Positions 25,609 to 34,195 of a stretch of 36,277 nucleotides of DNA are shown here, in pieces. The stretch's first letter is position 1. Every line of letters starts with the position of its first letter. The stretch spans positions 1 to 36,277 of the forward strand of contig JAQWBP010000004.1 of assembly GCA_028706315.1 (NCBI GenBank), given 5' to 3'. This stretch comes from Syntrophomonadaceae bacterium (GTDB taxonomy: Bacteria; Bacillota; Syntrophomonadia; Syntrophomonadales; Syntrophomonadaceae). The position numbers were made by a program, and so were the translations under genes. The notes beneath the pieces are model-generated. The model was not told the origin of the DNA and searched no databases. It worked only from the letters and a program-made list of their open reading frames with translations.

Positions 25609-25650
25609 AAAAATAACTCAACAAAAGTTCTGGCGCTTTTGTTGAGTTAT
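25609..25650 (-). terminator. Long-stem terminator-like hairpin between spoIVA and the threonine operon
   Basis: A perfect 15-bp stem, ATAACTCAACAAAAG (25613-25627) / CTTTTGTTGAGTTAT (25636-25650), with an 8-base loop; on the minus strand it is followed by TTTTATG. The spacer 25514-25844 holds this hairpin, the operon promoter and a second inverted repeat, and no gene. Confidence 0.65.
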
Positions 25651-25747
25651 TGACTTTAGCTTATTGACTATGCCAAGGCTATCCCACAAGTTTATGAAAA
25701 ATAATTCCTCTTCCATGAGATTGTCAAAATGTCGATAGAAATGAGTA

Positions 25748-25779
25748 ATCCCGTACCACTTTTTTGAGTGATACGGGAT
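25748..25779. repeat. Hairpin downstream of spoIVA
   Basis: ATCCCGTA (25748-25755) and TACGGGAT (25772-25779), with inner CACT/AGTG pairing and a T-rich loop. On the plus strand it is followed by ACTTTTTAAA, on the minus strand by no T run. A possible spoIVA terminator in an unusual orientation, or a simple repeat. Confidence 0.45.
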
Positions 25780-25844
25780 ACTTTTTAAAGGTTTGCTTAC
25801 GAAGACTGACCTTTTGAGTCAGCTCCGATTATTTTGCCAAATTC

Positions 25845-27323
25845 CTATATTATAATACAGATCAGACCTCCGCTACCCTCGTTTACGATTCTCTGTAGGG
25901 TATCCTGTAATTTAACCTGTGCATTTTCTGGCATCCGATGGAGTTTGTTTTGTATCCCTTCTCTTACGAGATCATGCAGTGATTTTCCGAATATATTTGA
26001 TTCCCAAATTTTACCCGGATCTTCTTCGAATTCTGCCAACATATAGCGTACCAGTTCTTCACATTGCTTTTCTGTGCCTATGATCGGGGTTATTTCTGTA
26101 GTTATGTCAGCTCTTATAATGTGAAGAGATGGTGCTTTAGCTTTTAGCTTTACTCCAAACCGACTACCTTGTCTGATTAGTTCAGGTTCTTCCAAAAGCA
26201 TCTCTTCCAATCTCGGTGTAACTACTCCATAACCTGATTCCTGAACTTCTTCAAGTGCTGCGGAAACTTTATCATATTCTTTCTTGGCTATGCTCAAATC
26301 TTTCATTAGGCGCATGATGTCATCAGTACCATCGACGCTAAAGCCACTAACATCACTTAAGCACTGATAAAATAGTTCTTCCGGCACGGTTACATCTATG
26401 GCTGCTATTCCAGTTCCCAGGCTCATTTCTTCTAGACTAACGTAGCTTATATTTTCTATATCAGAAAGCTTTTCTATAGCTTTATCAATATCCCTGACTT
26501 TACGTATCCCTTGTAATATTTCTCGTATAGCCCTTTCTAGATCTGATCTTAGCCAGAACTCTTCATCTAGTTCATCGACCCATGGGGGAAGTTTAATATT
26601 TACTTCCTGAACTGGGAATTCATAAAGGACTTCTTCTAAGATAGCATAAATTTGGTCTACTGACATACTGGCAACATCCACAGGGATAACACTTACTTCA
26701 TATTTTTCACTTAATTCTTCGGCCAGATTAATAGTTTCCTTATCATGAGGCTTGACTGAGTTTAGCAGGATTATAAAAGGTTTATTAAGCTCTTTTAATT
26801 CATAGATTACCCTTTCTTCTGCCTCTATATAATTGCTCCTGGGGATATCGCTGATGCTGCCGTCCGTAGTAATCACTAGCCCTATAGTAGAATGGTCAGC
26901 AATCACCTTCCTGGTTCCTATTTCGGCCGCTTCCTCGAAGGGAACCTCATAGTCAAACCAGGGAGTTTTTACCATGCGCGGTTCGTCATCTTCTTCATAG
27001 CCCAGTGCCCCTTCAACAGCATAGCCTACGCAGTCTACCACCCTAGTCTTAAAACTAAGACCACTCTGCGTAGAGATTTCAATCGCTTCATTGGGAACAA
27101 ACTTGGGCTCAGTGGTAGTAATAGTTTTACCTGCCCCGCTCTGCGGAAGTTCGTCTTTCGCCCGTTCCCTATCGTAAACATCCTTAATATTTGGAATTAT
27201 CATCAGATCCATAAACCGTTTAATAAATGTTGATTTACCTGTTCGAACGGGACCTACTATTCCCAAATAGATATCGCCTCCGGTTCTTTCGGCAATATCG
27301 TTTAAGATGTTGTTTCCTTCCAC
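25845..27323 (-). CDS. spoIVA: Stage IV sporulation protein A (spore coat ATPase)
   Basis: A 492-residue morphogenetic ATPase that polymerises on the forespore outer membrane as the base layer of the coat. The GTG start is chosen because MEGNNILNDIAERTGGDIYL aligns with the start of other SpoIVA proteins; GGGAGGG lies ten bases upstream. Walker A is GPVRTGKST (24-32), followed by the family-specific TITTTEPKFVPNEAIEI and VVDCVGYAVEGALGYEEDD segments. The C-terminus ends GSGGLICIII, the hydrophobic tail that directs SpoIVA to the forespore. Likely under sporulation sigma-E control, although I could not assign a promoter. A firm marker of endospore formation. Confidence 0.97.
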   Translation of the reverse strand: MEGNNILNDIAERTGGDIYLGIVGPVRTGKSTFIKRFMDLMIIPNIKDVYDRERAKDELPQSGAGKTITTTEPKFVPNEAIEISTQSGLSFKTRVVDCVGYAVEGALGYEEDDEPRMVKTPWFDYEVPFEEAAEIGTRKVIADHSTIGLVITTDGSISDIPRSNYIEAEERVIYELKELNKPFIILLNSVKPHDKETINLAEELSEKYEVSVIPVDVASMSVDQIYAILEEVLYEFPVQEVNIKLPPWVDELDEEFWLRSDLERAIREILQGIRKVRDIDKAIEKLSDIENISYVSLEEMSLGTGIAAIDVTVPEELFYQCLSDVSGFSVDGTDDIMRLMKDLSIAKKEYDKVSAALEEVQESGYGVVTPRLEEMLLEEPELIRQGSRFGVKLKAKAPSLHIIRADITTEITPIIGTEKQCEELVRYMLAEFEEDPGKIWESNIFGKSLHDLVREGIQNKLHRMPENAQVKLQDTLQRIVNEGSGGLICIII

Positions 27324-27456
27324 TTTCCATTTTCCCTCCCTTGTATTTAGACTTATTAACAGGCACCCTCCCTCCGACTCTGGATACCCCTTAAAATTTA
27401 TTAAGCTATAACACTATAAATATATTATCAATATTCGGTAATATAACCAGAAAAGA

Positions 27457-27486
27457 AAAAAAGTGTGTTTATCCACACACTTTTTT
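27457..27486 (-). terminator. Terminator of the gpsA operon
   Basis: Perfect stem AAAAAAGTGTGT (27457-27468) / ACACACTTTTTT (27475-27486) with a six-base loop. The gpsA stop codon (27485-27487) overlaps the upstream arm, and the minus strand continues with TTTTTTTCTTTT-type sequence. Confidence 0.85.
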
Positions 27487-28516
27487 ACCAATCTTTTGTG
27501 TTTTTAACTATTTCCTCTATCTCATGTTTTTTTCGTCGCATCATCAGATTATGTACCTCTTCTCGGGCACCATGATTATCATAAAGTATATTATAACAGG
27601 CCCTGGTTATAGGCATTTCAATCGATAATTCCTGAGCCAGTCTATTTACTACTTTTACCGCGTGAGCTCCTTCGACTACCATCCCTACCTTTTCCAGGGT
27701 CTCTTTAATGGTATGCCCACTGCCAATCAATTCACCTGCTCTTCGATTCCGGGAATACTGGCTGCCACAGGTAACGATAAGATCTCCTATACCGCTTAAG
27801 CCGGCAAAGGTGAGAGCATTCCCCCCCATTGCTTCACCCATACGAGTTATTTCTATAAGACCACGAGTTATTAGTGCTGCTTTGGTGTTATCACCATACC
27901 CTAACCCATGAGCAATTCCTGTAGCCAGTGCCACGATATTTTTTAAAGCACCACCCAGTTCTACTCCTGGAACATCAGGGTTAGTATAAACTCTGAAAAC
28001 AGGTGACATATATATATCCTGCACATAAGTAGCAGTTGCCCGGCGATCGGCGGCCACCGTCACAACTGTCGGCACTTCTCTGGCCACTTCTTCCGCATGG
28101 CTGGGACCTGATAAGACTGCATACCTTTCCTTTATCTCCTGGCCCAGAACTTCTTCAACTACCTGGCTCATACGCATAGCAGTTTTAATTTCCAGCCCTT
28201 TGGCCGTATTTACTAAATATGTATTATCATGCAGATAACCGGCTATTTCCTTAGCCACTGACCTTATTGCCTGTGAAGGTACCGCAAGCACTATGAGGTT
28301 AGCGTTGGTAGTTGCTGCCGACAAGCTGGTAGTTAATTCTATATTATCGGGTAGCCTGACACCAGGTAAAAACCTCTTATTTTCTCTCTCTTTACGTATA
28401 ATCTCCAGATTATCTTCCTGCCTTCCCCAGAGGGTAACCTGGTGTGCATTTTTACTCAAGAGTATAGCCTGAGCTGTTCCCCAACTGCCTGCTCCGAGTA
28501 TGCATATTTTACTCAT
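27485..28516 (-). CDS. gpsA: Glycerol-3-phosphate dehydrogenase [NAD(P)+]
   Basis: A 343-residue cytosolic enzyme that makes sn-glycerol-3-phosphate from dihydroxyacetone phosphate for phospholipid synthesis. ATG start with CAGGAGGT upstream. The nucleotide-binding loop is GAGSWG (8-13); LSGPSHAEEVAREVPT lies at about 136-151; the substrate-site block ELGGALKNIVALATGIAHGL at about 186-205 contains the catalytic Lys; LTFAGLSGIGDLIVTC follows at about 236-251. It is downstream of plsY, which uses the same metabolite, so the pair forms a lipid-precursor module. Confidence 0.97.
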   Translation of the reverse strand: MSKICILGAGSWGTAQAILLSKNAHQVTLWGRQEDNLEIIRKERENKRFLPGVRLPDNIELTTSLSAATTNANLIVLAVPSQAIRSVAKEIAGYLHDNTYLVNTAKGLEIKTAMRMSQVVEEVLGQEIKERYAVLSGPSHAEEVAREVPTVVTVAADRRATATYVQDIYMSPVFRVYTNPDVPGVELGGALKNIVALATGIAHGLGYGDNTKAALITRGLIEITRMGEAMGGNALTFAGLSGIGDLIVTCGSQYSRNRRAGELIGSGHTIKETLEKVGMVVEGAHAVKVVNRLAQELSIEMPITRACYNILYDNHGAREEVHNLMMRRKKHEIEEIVKNTKDW

Positions 28517-28560
28517 TAAAAGACCTCCTGAAATAATAACCCGGGATTTATTCTTCCCGA

Positions 28561-29148
28561 CTAAGCCTTTTCATTTATTTTACTTTCCTGGCCTTGCCGC
28601 AACCGTTTTAAATTATCCTTATGACGGTAAATTACTAGAGCCGCCATCAAAAAACTTAAAGCAATGTACGGCCAGGGTTTCATACATATAAGAACTATTA
28701 GAGGAAAAATAGCTGCAGCCAGTAAAGACCCCAGGGAAACATACCTGGTAATAGCCACGCTAGCAACAAAAACGCCAAGTAATACCAGAAACATATCCGG
28801 CATCAAAAAAAGAATTATCCCGGCGGCAGTTGCCACACCTTTTCCTCCTCTGAACCGGAGGAAGGCAGGATAGCAATGGCCTGTTATCGCTGCTAAAGAA
28901 CCAACAGCAGCCAGAGTTGTACCACCCAGTTTAAAACTAATCCAGGCAGCTAAAATCCCTTTAAAAAGGTCTCCTGAAAGTGCTATAAGTGCAACCGGTA
29001 CTCCTGAAGTACGTAGTACATTAGTTGCTCCAATGTTTCCACTTCCCCGGGCTCGGATATCAACCTTGCCAAATACCCGGCCAAAAAGATAAGAAAACGG
29101 AATTGAACCAATTAAATAACACAAAATAATAATGGCGGTTTCTTTCAA
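28561..29148 (-). CDS. plsY: Glycerol-3-phosphate acyltransferase PlsY
   Basis: A 195-residue integral membrane enzyme that acylates glycerol-3-phosphate from acyl-phosphate. TTG start with GGGGAG upstream. Family motifs: GSIPFSYLFGR (13-23), RARGSGNIGATNVLR (33-47), and the glycine-rich FRGGKGVATAAG (about 104-115). Five hydrophobic segments are visible. It lies between der and gpsA on the same strand, the usual der-plsY-gpsA order of many Firmicutes. Confidence 0.96.
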   Translation of the reverse strand: MKETAIIILCYLIGSIPFSYLFGRVFGKVDIRARGSGNIGATNVLRTSGVPVALIALSGDLFKGILAAWISFKLGGTTLAAVGSLAAITGHCYPAFLRFRGGKGVATAAGIILFLMPDMFLVLLGVFVASVAITRYVSLGSLLAAAIFPLIVLICMKPWPYIALSFLMAALVIYRHKDNLKRLRQGQESKINEKA

Positions 29149-29246
29149 ATGCCATCTCCCCCAAACTCAGCTAAAAATTATTATTAGCTTGATGATAAAT
29201 ATCTATATATAATTATTTATTCCAGTAAGATATAATCAAGAATTTA

Positions 29247-30572
29247 TTAGCGTTCTTTAGAAGTATTCTGACGAACCATAAGCCTGATAGGCGTCCCTTC
29301 AAAGCCAAAATTTTTGCGCATTACATTTTCGAGATATCGCAAATATGAAAAATGAATAAGTTCAGGATGATTAGAAAAAAACACAAAGGTTGGGGGTGTA
29401 GTTCGCACCTGGGTCGAGTACATTATTCTAATCTTCTTTCCACCCCCACCAGGCAGTGGATTAAGCATAATAGCTTCATTGACAACCTGGTTTAACTCCG
29501 AAGTATTTATACGACGATGATGCTGGTCATCAACAAAATCGACTAGTTCCAGTAATTTAAAAATTCTCCTGCGGGTAAGAGCTGACACATACATTATGGG
29601 CGCATAAGATAAGAACTTTAGTTCTTCCCGGATATCCTCATCAAATTCATTCATGGTATGCCCGTCTTTCTCCACTAAATCCCATTTGTTTACAACAACA
29701 ATATTGGCTTTAGACTGCTCATGAACATACCCGGCAATTCTTTGGTCTTGTTCAGTAACTTTATCCTCGGCATCTAACATAAGTAAAACTACATCCGCAC
29801 GGTCGATACTCTTTAAAGACCTTATTACACTATACCTTTCGGTAGCTTCTTTAATACGTGACTTTTTGCGAATACCGGCAGTATCTATTAAAATATATTT
29901 GTTGCCGTTATACTCAAACGGTGTATCAATCGCATCGCGCGTAGTACCTGGTATATCGCTGACTATAACCCGCTGCTCACCTAAAAAGGAATTTACCAGT
30001 GAAGATTTACCTACATTCGGCCGACCAACAATAGCTATCCGCACTGCATCATGTTCTTCTTGCTCTTCGTACGCGGGAGGAAATTTATCAATAACAGCAT
30101 CTAGTAGATCATTGATATTCATGCCGTGCATTGCCGATACTGGTATCGGTTCTCCTAGTCCCAAGTTGAAAAATTCGTAATATTCTAGTTGTTTATCGAA
30201 GTTTTCGACTTTATTAGCTGCCAGGACAACTGGCTTGTTAGATTTTCGCAGCATATTAGCAACCTGCTCATCTTCATGGGTAACACCATCCCTGGTATCA
30301 ACAACCATAAGAATTACATCCGCCTCATCAATAGCTAATTCAGCCTGAAGCTTAACTTCGCGTGCAAATATATCCCCTTCACCAAAGCGTATTCCTCCGG
30401 TGTCAATAACAATAAAGTCTCTTCCTGACCAATCAGTAGTATCATATAATCTATCCCGAGTAACCCCCGGAATATCTTCTACTATAGCTTTTCTTCCCCC
30501 TACCAGACGGTTGAAAAGTGTCGATTTACCTACATTAGATCTTCCTACTATCGCCACAACAGGTTTTGCCAT
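29247..30572 (-). CDS. der: Ribosome assembly GTPase Der
   Basis: A 441-residue protein with two tandem GTPase domains and a C-terminal KH-like domain, needed for 50S subunit maturation. ATG start with GGAGG upstream. G1 of domain 1 is GRSNVGKS (10-17), DTGG (57-60) is its G3; G1 of domain 2 is GRPNVGKS (183-190) and DTAG its G3, with NKWD as G4. The KH-like end includes [20 protein letters not shown]. Length and layout are normal. Confidence 0.97.
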   Translation of the reverse strand: MAKPVVAIVGRSNVGKSTLFNRLVGGRKAIVEDIPGVTRDRLYDTTDWSGRDFIVIDTGGIRFGEGDIFAREVKLQAELAIDEADVILMVVDTRDGVTHEDEQVANMLRKSNKPVVLAANKVENFDKQLEYYEFFNLGLGEPIPVSAMHGMNINDLLDAVIDKFPPAYEEQEEHDAVRIAIVGRPNVGKSSLVNSFLGEQRVIVSDIPGTTRDAIDTPFEYNGNKYILIDTAGIRKKSRIKEATERYSVIRSLKSIDRADVVLLMLDAEDKVTEQDQRIAGYVHEQSKANIVVVNKWDLVEKDGHTMNEFDEDIREELKFLSYAPIMYVSALTRRRIFKLLELVDFVDDQHHRRINTSELNQVVNEAIMLNPLPGGGGKKIRIMYSTQVRTTPPTFVFFSNHPELIHFSYLRYLENVMRKNFGFEGTPIRLMVRQNTSKER

Positions 30573-30633
30573 ATTAGTTTTCCTCCACGTATAAGGTAGT
30601 AGTTGATGTTTATATTTCTTCCTCTATAAAGTA

Positions 30634-31935
30634 TTACACGTTTAAAATTTCTTTAACCAAGGATTCTGCAGTGCCATCAACAATCCTTATATCTGCTTTA
30701 CTTTTATCCTTAATATCATTTATGTGCACATCATCAAGTAACATGCGGGTACCTTGCTGCAATAATACTTCGGGGATAATAACAGTTTTACCTTTATATT
30801 TTTCCCCCAGTTCACGAATAATATCGCAGCCAGTTAGTAGGCCGGTAACAGTTACACCTCCACCAAAAAACTGGTTCTTAACTGGAATTACCTGCACGGA
30901 AAGTCCGTTTATTTCATTTAATCTCCCGGCAATAATATTTAGCACTGGGGCTCCAGATATTCCTGTTATAATATATACTTCCCGGTTTTCCACTTTTAGC
31001 GGCAATGACTTTTCTATCCCGACAAATTCATCTAATAAAACCCTGGATAACCCTATCCCATTCTCTATCTGGCAATAATCATCATAATACTCTGCACCTG
31101 GTATTTCTATACCAGCTTTTATATAAAACTCATCGGCCACATATACAATTCCCCTGCCATATTTACGGCGGAATTGCTCCTGGTAGCTTTCAATAAGATG
31201 AATTACATCTGCTGCTGCGGCGCTGTTAAATGGATGAAGTTCTGGTAAACGCCCCCGATGCCCGGTCAAACCTACCGGAACAATACCTATAGATTGAACT
31301 GATGGATATAAAGCGCCCAATTCATTAATGGTCTCGACCAGCATCTCTCCATCATTAATACCGGGACATAATACTACTTGTGTGTGCAGCTCAATCCCTG
31401 CATTTTTCAGACGCAAAAGATCTTCTTTTATATTCCTGGCCTGGGGATTGTTTAATAATTTAGCTCTTAGTTCAGGCCGCATGGCATGCACTGAAACATA
31501 AAGGGGGCTAAGCCTCATCGAAGTTATTTTCTGCCAGTCCTTTTCCGTTAAATTAGTCAGAGTTATGAAGTTACCAAATAAAAAAGAATAACGGTAGTCA
31601 TCATCTTTTATATACAAGGTTTTTCTCATATTTCTGGGCAGCTGGTCAACAAAACAAAATAGGCAACGGTTTTTACACCGTCTCAATTTATCAAAGACTA
31701 CCCCATCAAAAATTAGGCCTATTTCTTCATCATAATCTCTCTCTATTTTAACTGACCATAATTCCCCATCAGGTTTTTCAATCTCAAGTTCTATATAATC
31801 GTCCTGAGAAACAAACTGGTAATCCAGGATATCATTAATTTCTTTTCCATCAATAGTGAGTAATATATCTCCTGCTGCAATGCCCATTTCTTCTGCTATG
31901 CTATTTTCTAGTACGTCTTTTACCTGAACCCCCAT
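30634..31935 (-). CDS. DUF512 radical-SAM protein with N-terminal PDZ domain
   Basis: A 433-residue protein. I choose the ATG at 31935 (GGGAGG seven bases upstream) over in-frame TTG/GTG codons inside the Shine-Dalgarno region. Residues 1-60 form a PDZ domain (ENSIAEEMGIAAGDILLTIDG). The radical-SAM-type cluster is C87-x3-C91-x2-C94 in RRCKNRCLFCFVDQLP, followed by YIKDDDYRYSFLFGNFITLT and LCPGINDG; a C-terminal DUF512 region includes a GGGVTVTGLLTGCDI stretch. Its reaction is unknown. It sits upstream of der in clostridial genomes and has been annotated as a possible Fe-S oxidoreductase. First gene of the DUF512-der-plsY-gpsA run. Confidence 0.9.
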   Translation of the reverse strand: MGVQVKDVLENSIAEEMGIAAGDILLTIDGKEINDILDYQFVSQDDYIELEIEKPDGELWSVKIERDYDEEIGLIFDGVVFDKLRRCKNRCLFCFVDQLPRNMRKTLYIKDDDYRYSFLFGNFITLTNLTEKDWQKITSMRLSPLYVSVHAMRPELRAKLLNNPQARNIKEDLLRLKNAGIELHTQVVLCPGINDGEMLVETINELGALYPSVQSIGIVPVGLTGHRGRLPELHPFNSAAAADVIHLIESYQEQFRRKYGRGIVYVADEFYIKAGIEIPGAEYYDDYCQIENGIGLSRVLLDEFVGIEKSLPLKVENREVYIITGISGAPVLNIIAGRLNEINGLSVQVIPVKNQFFGGGVTVTGLLTGCDIIRELGEKYKGKTVIIPEVLLQQGTRMLLDDVHINDIKDKSKADIRIVDGTAESLVKEILNV

Positions 31936-32107
31936 TAAGAAACCTCCCACCAATTAAAAATTAAATTAAACCCTGGTAATGATATTATAAGCTGATAATA
32001 TATACCGAAAAATTTACATCGTTTTATTTTATACTAAAGTATAAGGGCTGTGACATACTATGACTATCCTAAACATTATCTATTAAAACTAAGTTAACTG
32101 CAAGGCG

Positions 32108-32137
32108 CAAAAAAACGGCAGTTGTGCCCGCCGTTTT
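32108..32137 (-). terminator. Terminator of the spoIIP-YIEGIA-DUF3189 operon
   Basis: AAAACGGC (32112-32119) / GCCGTTTT (32130-32137); on the minus strand it is followed by a long T run and GCGCC. It starts 26 bp after the last gene of the operon. Confidence 0.8.
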
Positions 32138-32162
32138 CTTATGTGGCCTGTCAAAATATTTT

Positions 32163-32612
32163 TTAAAAAGTATTTTCAATAAACTCGGTACGGAATTCCT
32201 CTACATCCTCAAAAATCTGGTTAAAATCTTGTTTAATAATAAAGTTGGATACTAGATAATTAATCTGGCTCCCAACTAGGATAGGGGGAATTTTACTGAC
32301 TATCGATATAAGCAGATCTCCTCTGCCATTAACTGATTTTACCTGAAGTTCATTTGATGAAAAACCAAAAATCGATACCAGGTCACTAATTGACTTTTCT
32401 ACCATGGGCAGGTCATTGCCTCCTCCCAGGGTATATACCTGATTGCCGTTTTCGTCATCACCGATATATATAGGAAACCCGCTCCTATCTTTCATCACAT
32501 CACAAAAACCTTCTACAAAAGTAAAATCATTAGTCTCTAATTTGTTTAAATATATATGGGCCGCAATTAGTGCACGATGAACTCCGGTTGTTCCTAAAAA
32601 AATTATTTTCAT
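32163..32612 (-). CDS. DUF3189 family protein, copy 2
   Basis: A 149-residue cytosolic protein, last gene of the operon, 6 bp after its paralogue. It starts MKIIFLGTTGVHRALIAAHIYL, has a central FPIYIGDDENGNQVYTLGGGN block (the conserved DE-x-G-N-x-V-Y-x-L-G of DUF3189) and a helical C-terminus. Compared with copy 1 the N-terminal CFGGSHSSVTAA motif is replaced by GTTGVHRALIAA, so it is a diverged paralogue. Function of the family is unknown; it is largely confined to spore-forming Firmicutes. Confidence 0.75.
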   Translation of the reverse strand: MKIIFLGTTGVHRALIAAHIYLNKLETNDFTFVEGFCDVMKDRSGFPIYIGDDENGNQVYTLGGGNDLPMVEKSISDLVSIFGFSSNELQVKSVNGRGDLLISIVSKIPPILVGSQINYLVSNFIIKQDFNQIFEDVEEFRTEFIENTF

Positions 32613-32618
32613 GTACTT

Positions 32619-33086
32619 TTACACCCGCACCTTATACATTGCTTTAAGTCGGGTAATTTCTACTAGATTAACTAGATTTAAAAATGCTTTTCTAGTGCCT
32701 CTACCTAACACTGGCCTACCCAGTGATACTAATCCTAGTCTTCGTGAGGCAAAGCCCCCCACTTTCATACCCCAATTAACCCGGCTCATGCAGTTTACAG
32801 GCATAACTTTATCCCCAACCTCTAATAACTCTGCTACACCAGTTAATATATTCGAAAACCTGTCTCCCAGGCTTTTTTTCCCCAAAACATAAACTTCATT
32901 ACCGTATTCATCTACGCCCATAAAGCGTATGGAACCGAAATCACTATTGGTAGTCTTATCAAAATATGGTAGTGCCATCATTTCTTTTATAGTCGGAATC
33001 CTGTGCTTTTCTACCAGCCCGAGATGCAAAGCTGCTGCAGTTACCGAAGAATGCGAACCTCCAAAACAGTGATAAATTATTATCAT
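32619..33086 (-). CDS. DUF3189 family protein, copy 1
   Basis: A 155-residue protein with the canonical DUF3189 N-terminus MIIIYHCFGGSHSSVTAAAL (1-20), ALPYFDKTTNSDFGSI in the middle and FMGVDEYGNEVYVLGKKS (55-72). The ATG is at 33086, with a G-rich but weak ribosome binding site. Residues 3-15 resemble a phosphate-binding loop of the C-x-G-G-x-H-x-S type, but no enzyme activity is known. Between the YIEGIA-associated small gene and copy 2. Confidence 0.82.
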   Translation of the reverse strand: MIIIYHCFGGSHSSVTAAALHLGLVEKHRIPTIKEMMALPYFDKTTNSDFGSIRFMGVDEYGNEVYVLGKKSLGDRFSNILTGVAELLEVGDKVMPVNCMSRVNWGMKVGGFASRRLGLVSLGRPVLGRGTRKAFLNLVNLVEITRLKAMYKVRV

Positions 33087-33109
33087 CTTAACCCCCCGAT
33101 ATTAGATAT

Positions 33110-33304
33110 TTAATGTTTACAAATGAAATATACCCCGTTTTCCAGGTCGTGGACTACTCCTCCCAGAATCCTGGCCAGCAACAAGCTAACTTTTTTCTGC
33201 TCCTCCTGATTTTCCGCCAGGATAACCGGACACCCTCCAGCTCTAACCTTATTAGCATCAAGAACTACAATTGCCAAGATATATTCCTTTAAACCCGCGT
33301 TCAT
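33110..33304 (-). CDS. Small 'capping complex subunit for YIEGIA' protein
   Basis: A 64-residue protein whose ATG overlaps the stop of the YIEGIA gene (TGATG), so translation is coupled. It starts MNAGLKEYILAIVVLDANKV, followed by GGCPVILAENQEEQ (23-36) and ends HDLENGVYFICKH. Short soluble alpha/beta protein without a membrane segment. Public annotation pairs such proteins with YIEGIA; the assignment here rests on size, position and the GGCPVI motif. Confidence 0.7.
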   Translation of the reverse strand: MNAGLKEYILAIVVLDANKVRAGGCPVILAENQEEQKKVSLLLARILGGVVHDLENGVYFICKH

Positions 33305-34194
33305 CAGTCTGCCGCCTTTCTGCCATAAAAACTGCTCAGAGTTGTACCCCGGGCTGACTCAAGAACTGGAACTCGTTTTATTATTTCAACTAGGTACTCA
33401 TAATCAGGTTCATTAGCAACCAGGAAAAATGCCAGGTAACCTTCATCAATCTGTTTTCTGGCCATAGGTATAAGTTCTGTTTCATTTATGTCCACTTTAG
33501 TCCCCAGAATAGTTACTACATCATGTATGATCGCCATGCGCTGACCGGGAGAATGTAATGTTAGCCGGGCATTATCGTTTTTGGGTTTGATAATTACCCC
33601 CATGCCTTCTTTTATTATTTTTTCCCGGGTTTCTGGCAAACCAACATTCATTATGACTACATCATCAATTTTGAGCAAACTACCCTCGAAATGCACCTCC
33701 CCTGGTTCTAGTTCTGCAATATCACCAATATGTTGACCGCTCATCAGCTTTATTGAGGCCAGTATGCATAAGGGGCCAGTAATTAACGCATACGGCCAAT
33801 CTAGCCAGTAAACTACACCACTTGTGATTAAAGCAGTAAATATAACCAGGTAATTCCGGGCTTCAAATACCCGGGCTATGCCTTCTATATAATCCGTACC
33901 CCGCGATACTAATTTTGTTTCCTCCAAGTTAATCAAACTTTCCCGTTCCATATTTCTTACATCACGAAACTGCTGCGCAGCAAGAACCAGGAAGGTTACT
34001 GCTACATAGTCCGGTTTGGCAATAGCTGGCACTGCTACCGCACCAAGACTGGCAGCTATAAATCCCAGGGCCAGGTGGGTAAGCTCTCCATGCGGATAAG
34101 TAGGATATTGTCGGTAATCACTGCGCAACATTACCCACCTGGCAATAAAACCCGTCACTACACCAGCCAGTATAGCAATCGCATATTTATCCAT
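33304..34194 (-). CDS. YIEGIA family membrane protein
   Basis: A 296-residue protein. The ATG follows the spoIIP stop after one base. The N-terminal half has about five hydrophobic helices (4-24, 41-58, 63-75, 115-133, 135-150); the name-giving motif YIEGIA is at 102-107, in GTDYIEGIARVFEARN. The C-terminal half (150-296) is soluble, with LAFFLVANEPDYEYLVEIIKR near the end. Found in spore formers, commonly beside spoIIP; function not established. A role at the engulfing or spore membrane is inferred from the operon. Confidence 0.82.
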   Translation of the reverse strand: MDKYAIAILAGVVTGFIARWVMLRSDYRQYPTYPHGELTHLALGFIAASLGAVAVPAIAKPDYVAVTFLVLAAQQFRDVRNMERESLINLEETKLVSRGTDYIEGIARVFEARNYLVIFTALITSGVVYWLDWPYALITGPLCILASIKLMSGQHIGDIAELEPGEVHFEGSLLKIDDVVIMNVGLPETREKIIKEGMGVIIKPKNDNARLTLHSPGQRMAIIHDVVTILGTKVDINETELIPMARKQIDEGYLAFFLVANEPDYEYLVEIIKRVPVLESARGTTLSSFYGRKAAD

Positions 34195-34195
34195 A

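Noticed and set aside
25514-25844. T-box or other riboswitch ahead of the threonine operon
   Set aside because: The promoter lies only about 50 bp from the first gene, and no T-box AGGGTGG-type sequence is present; the hairpins lie upstream of the promoter.
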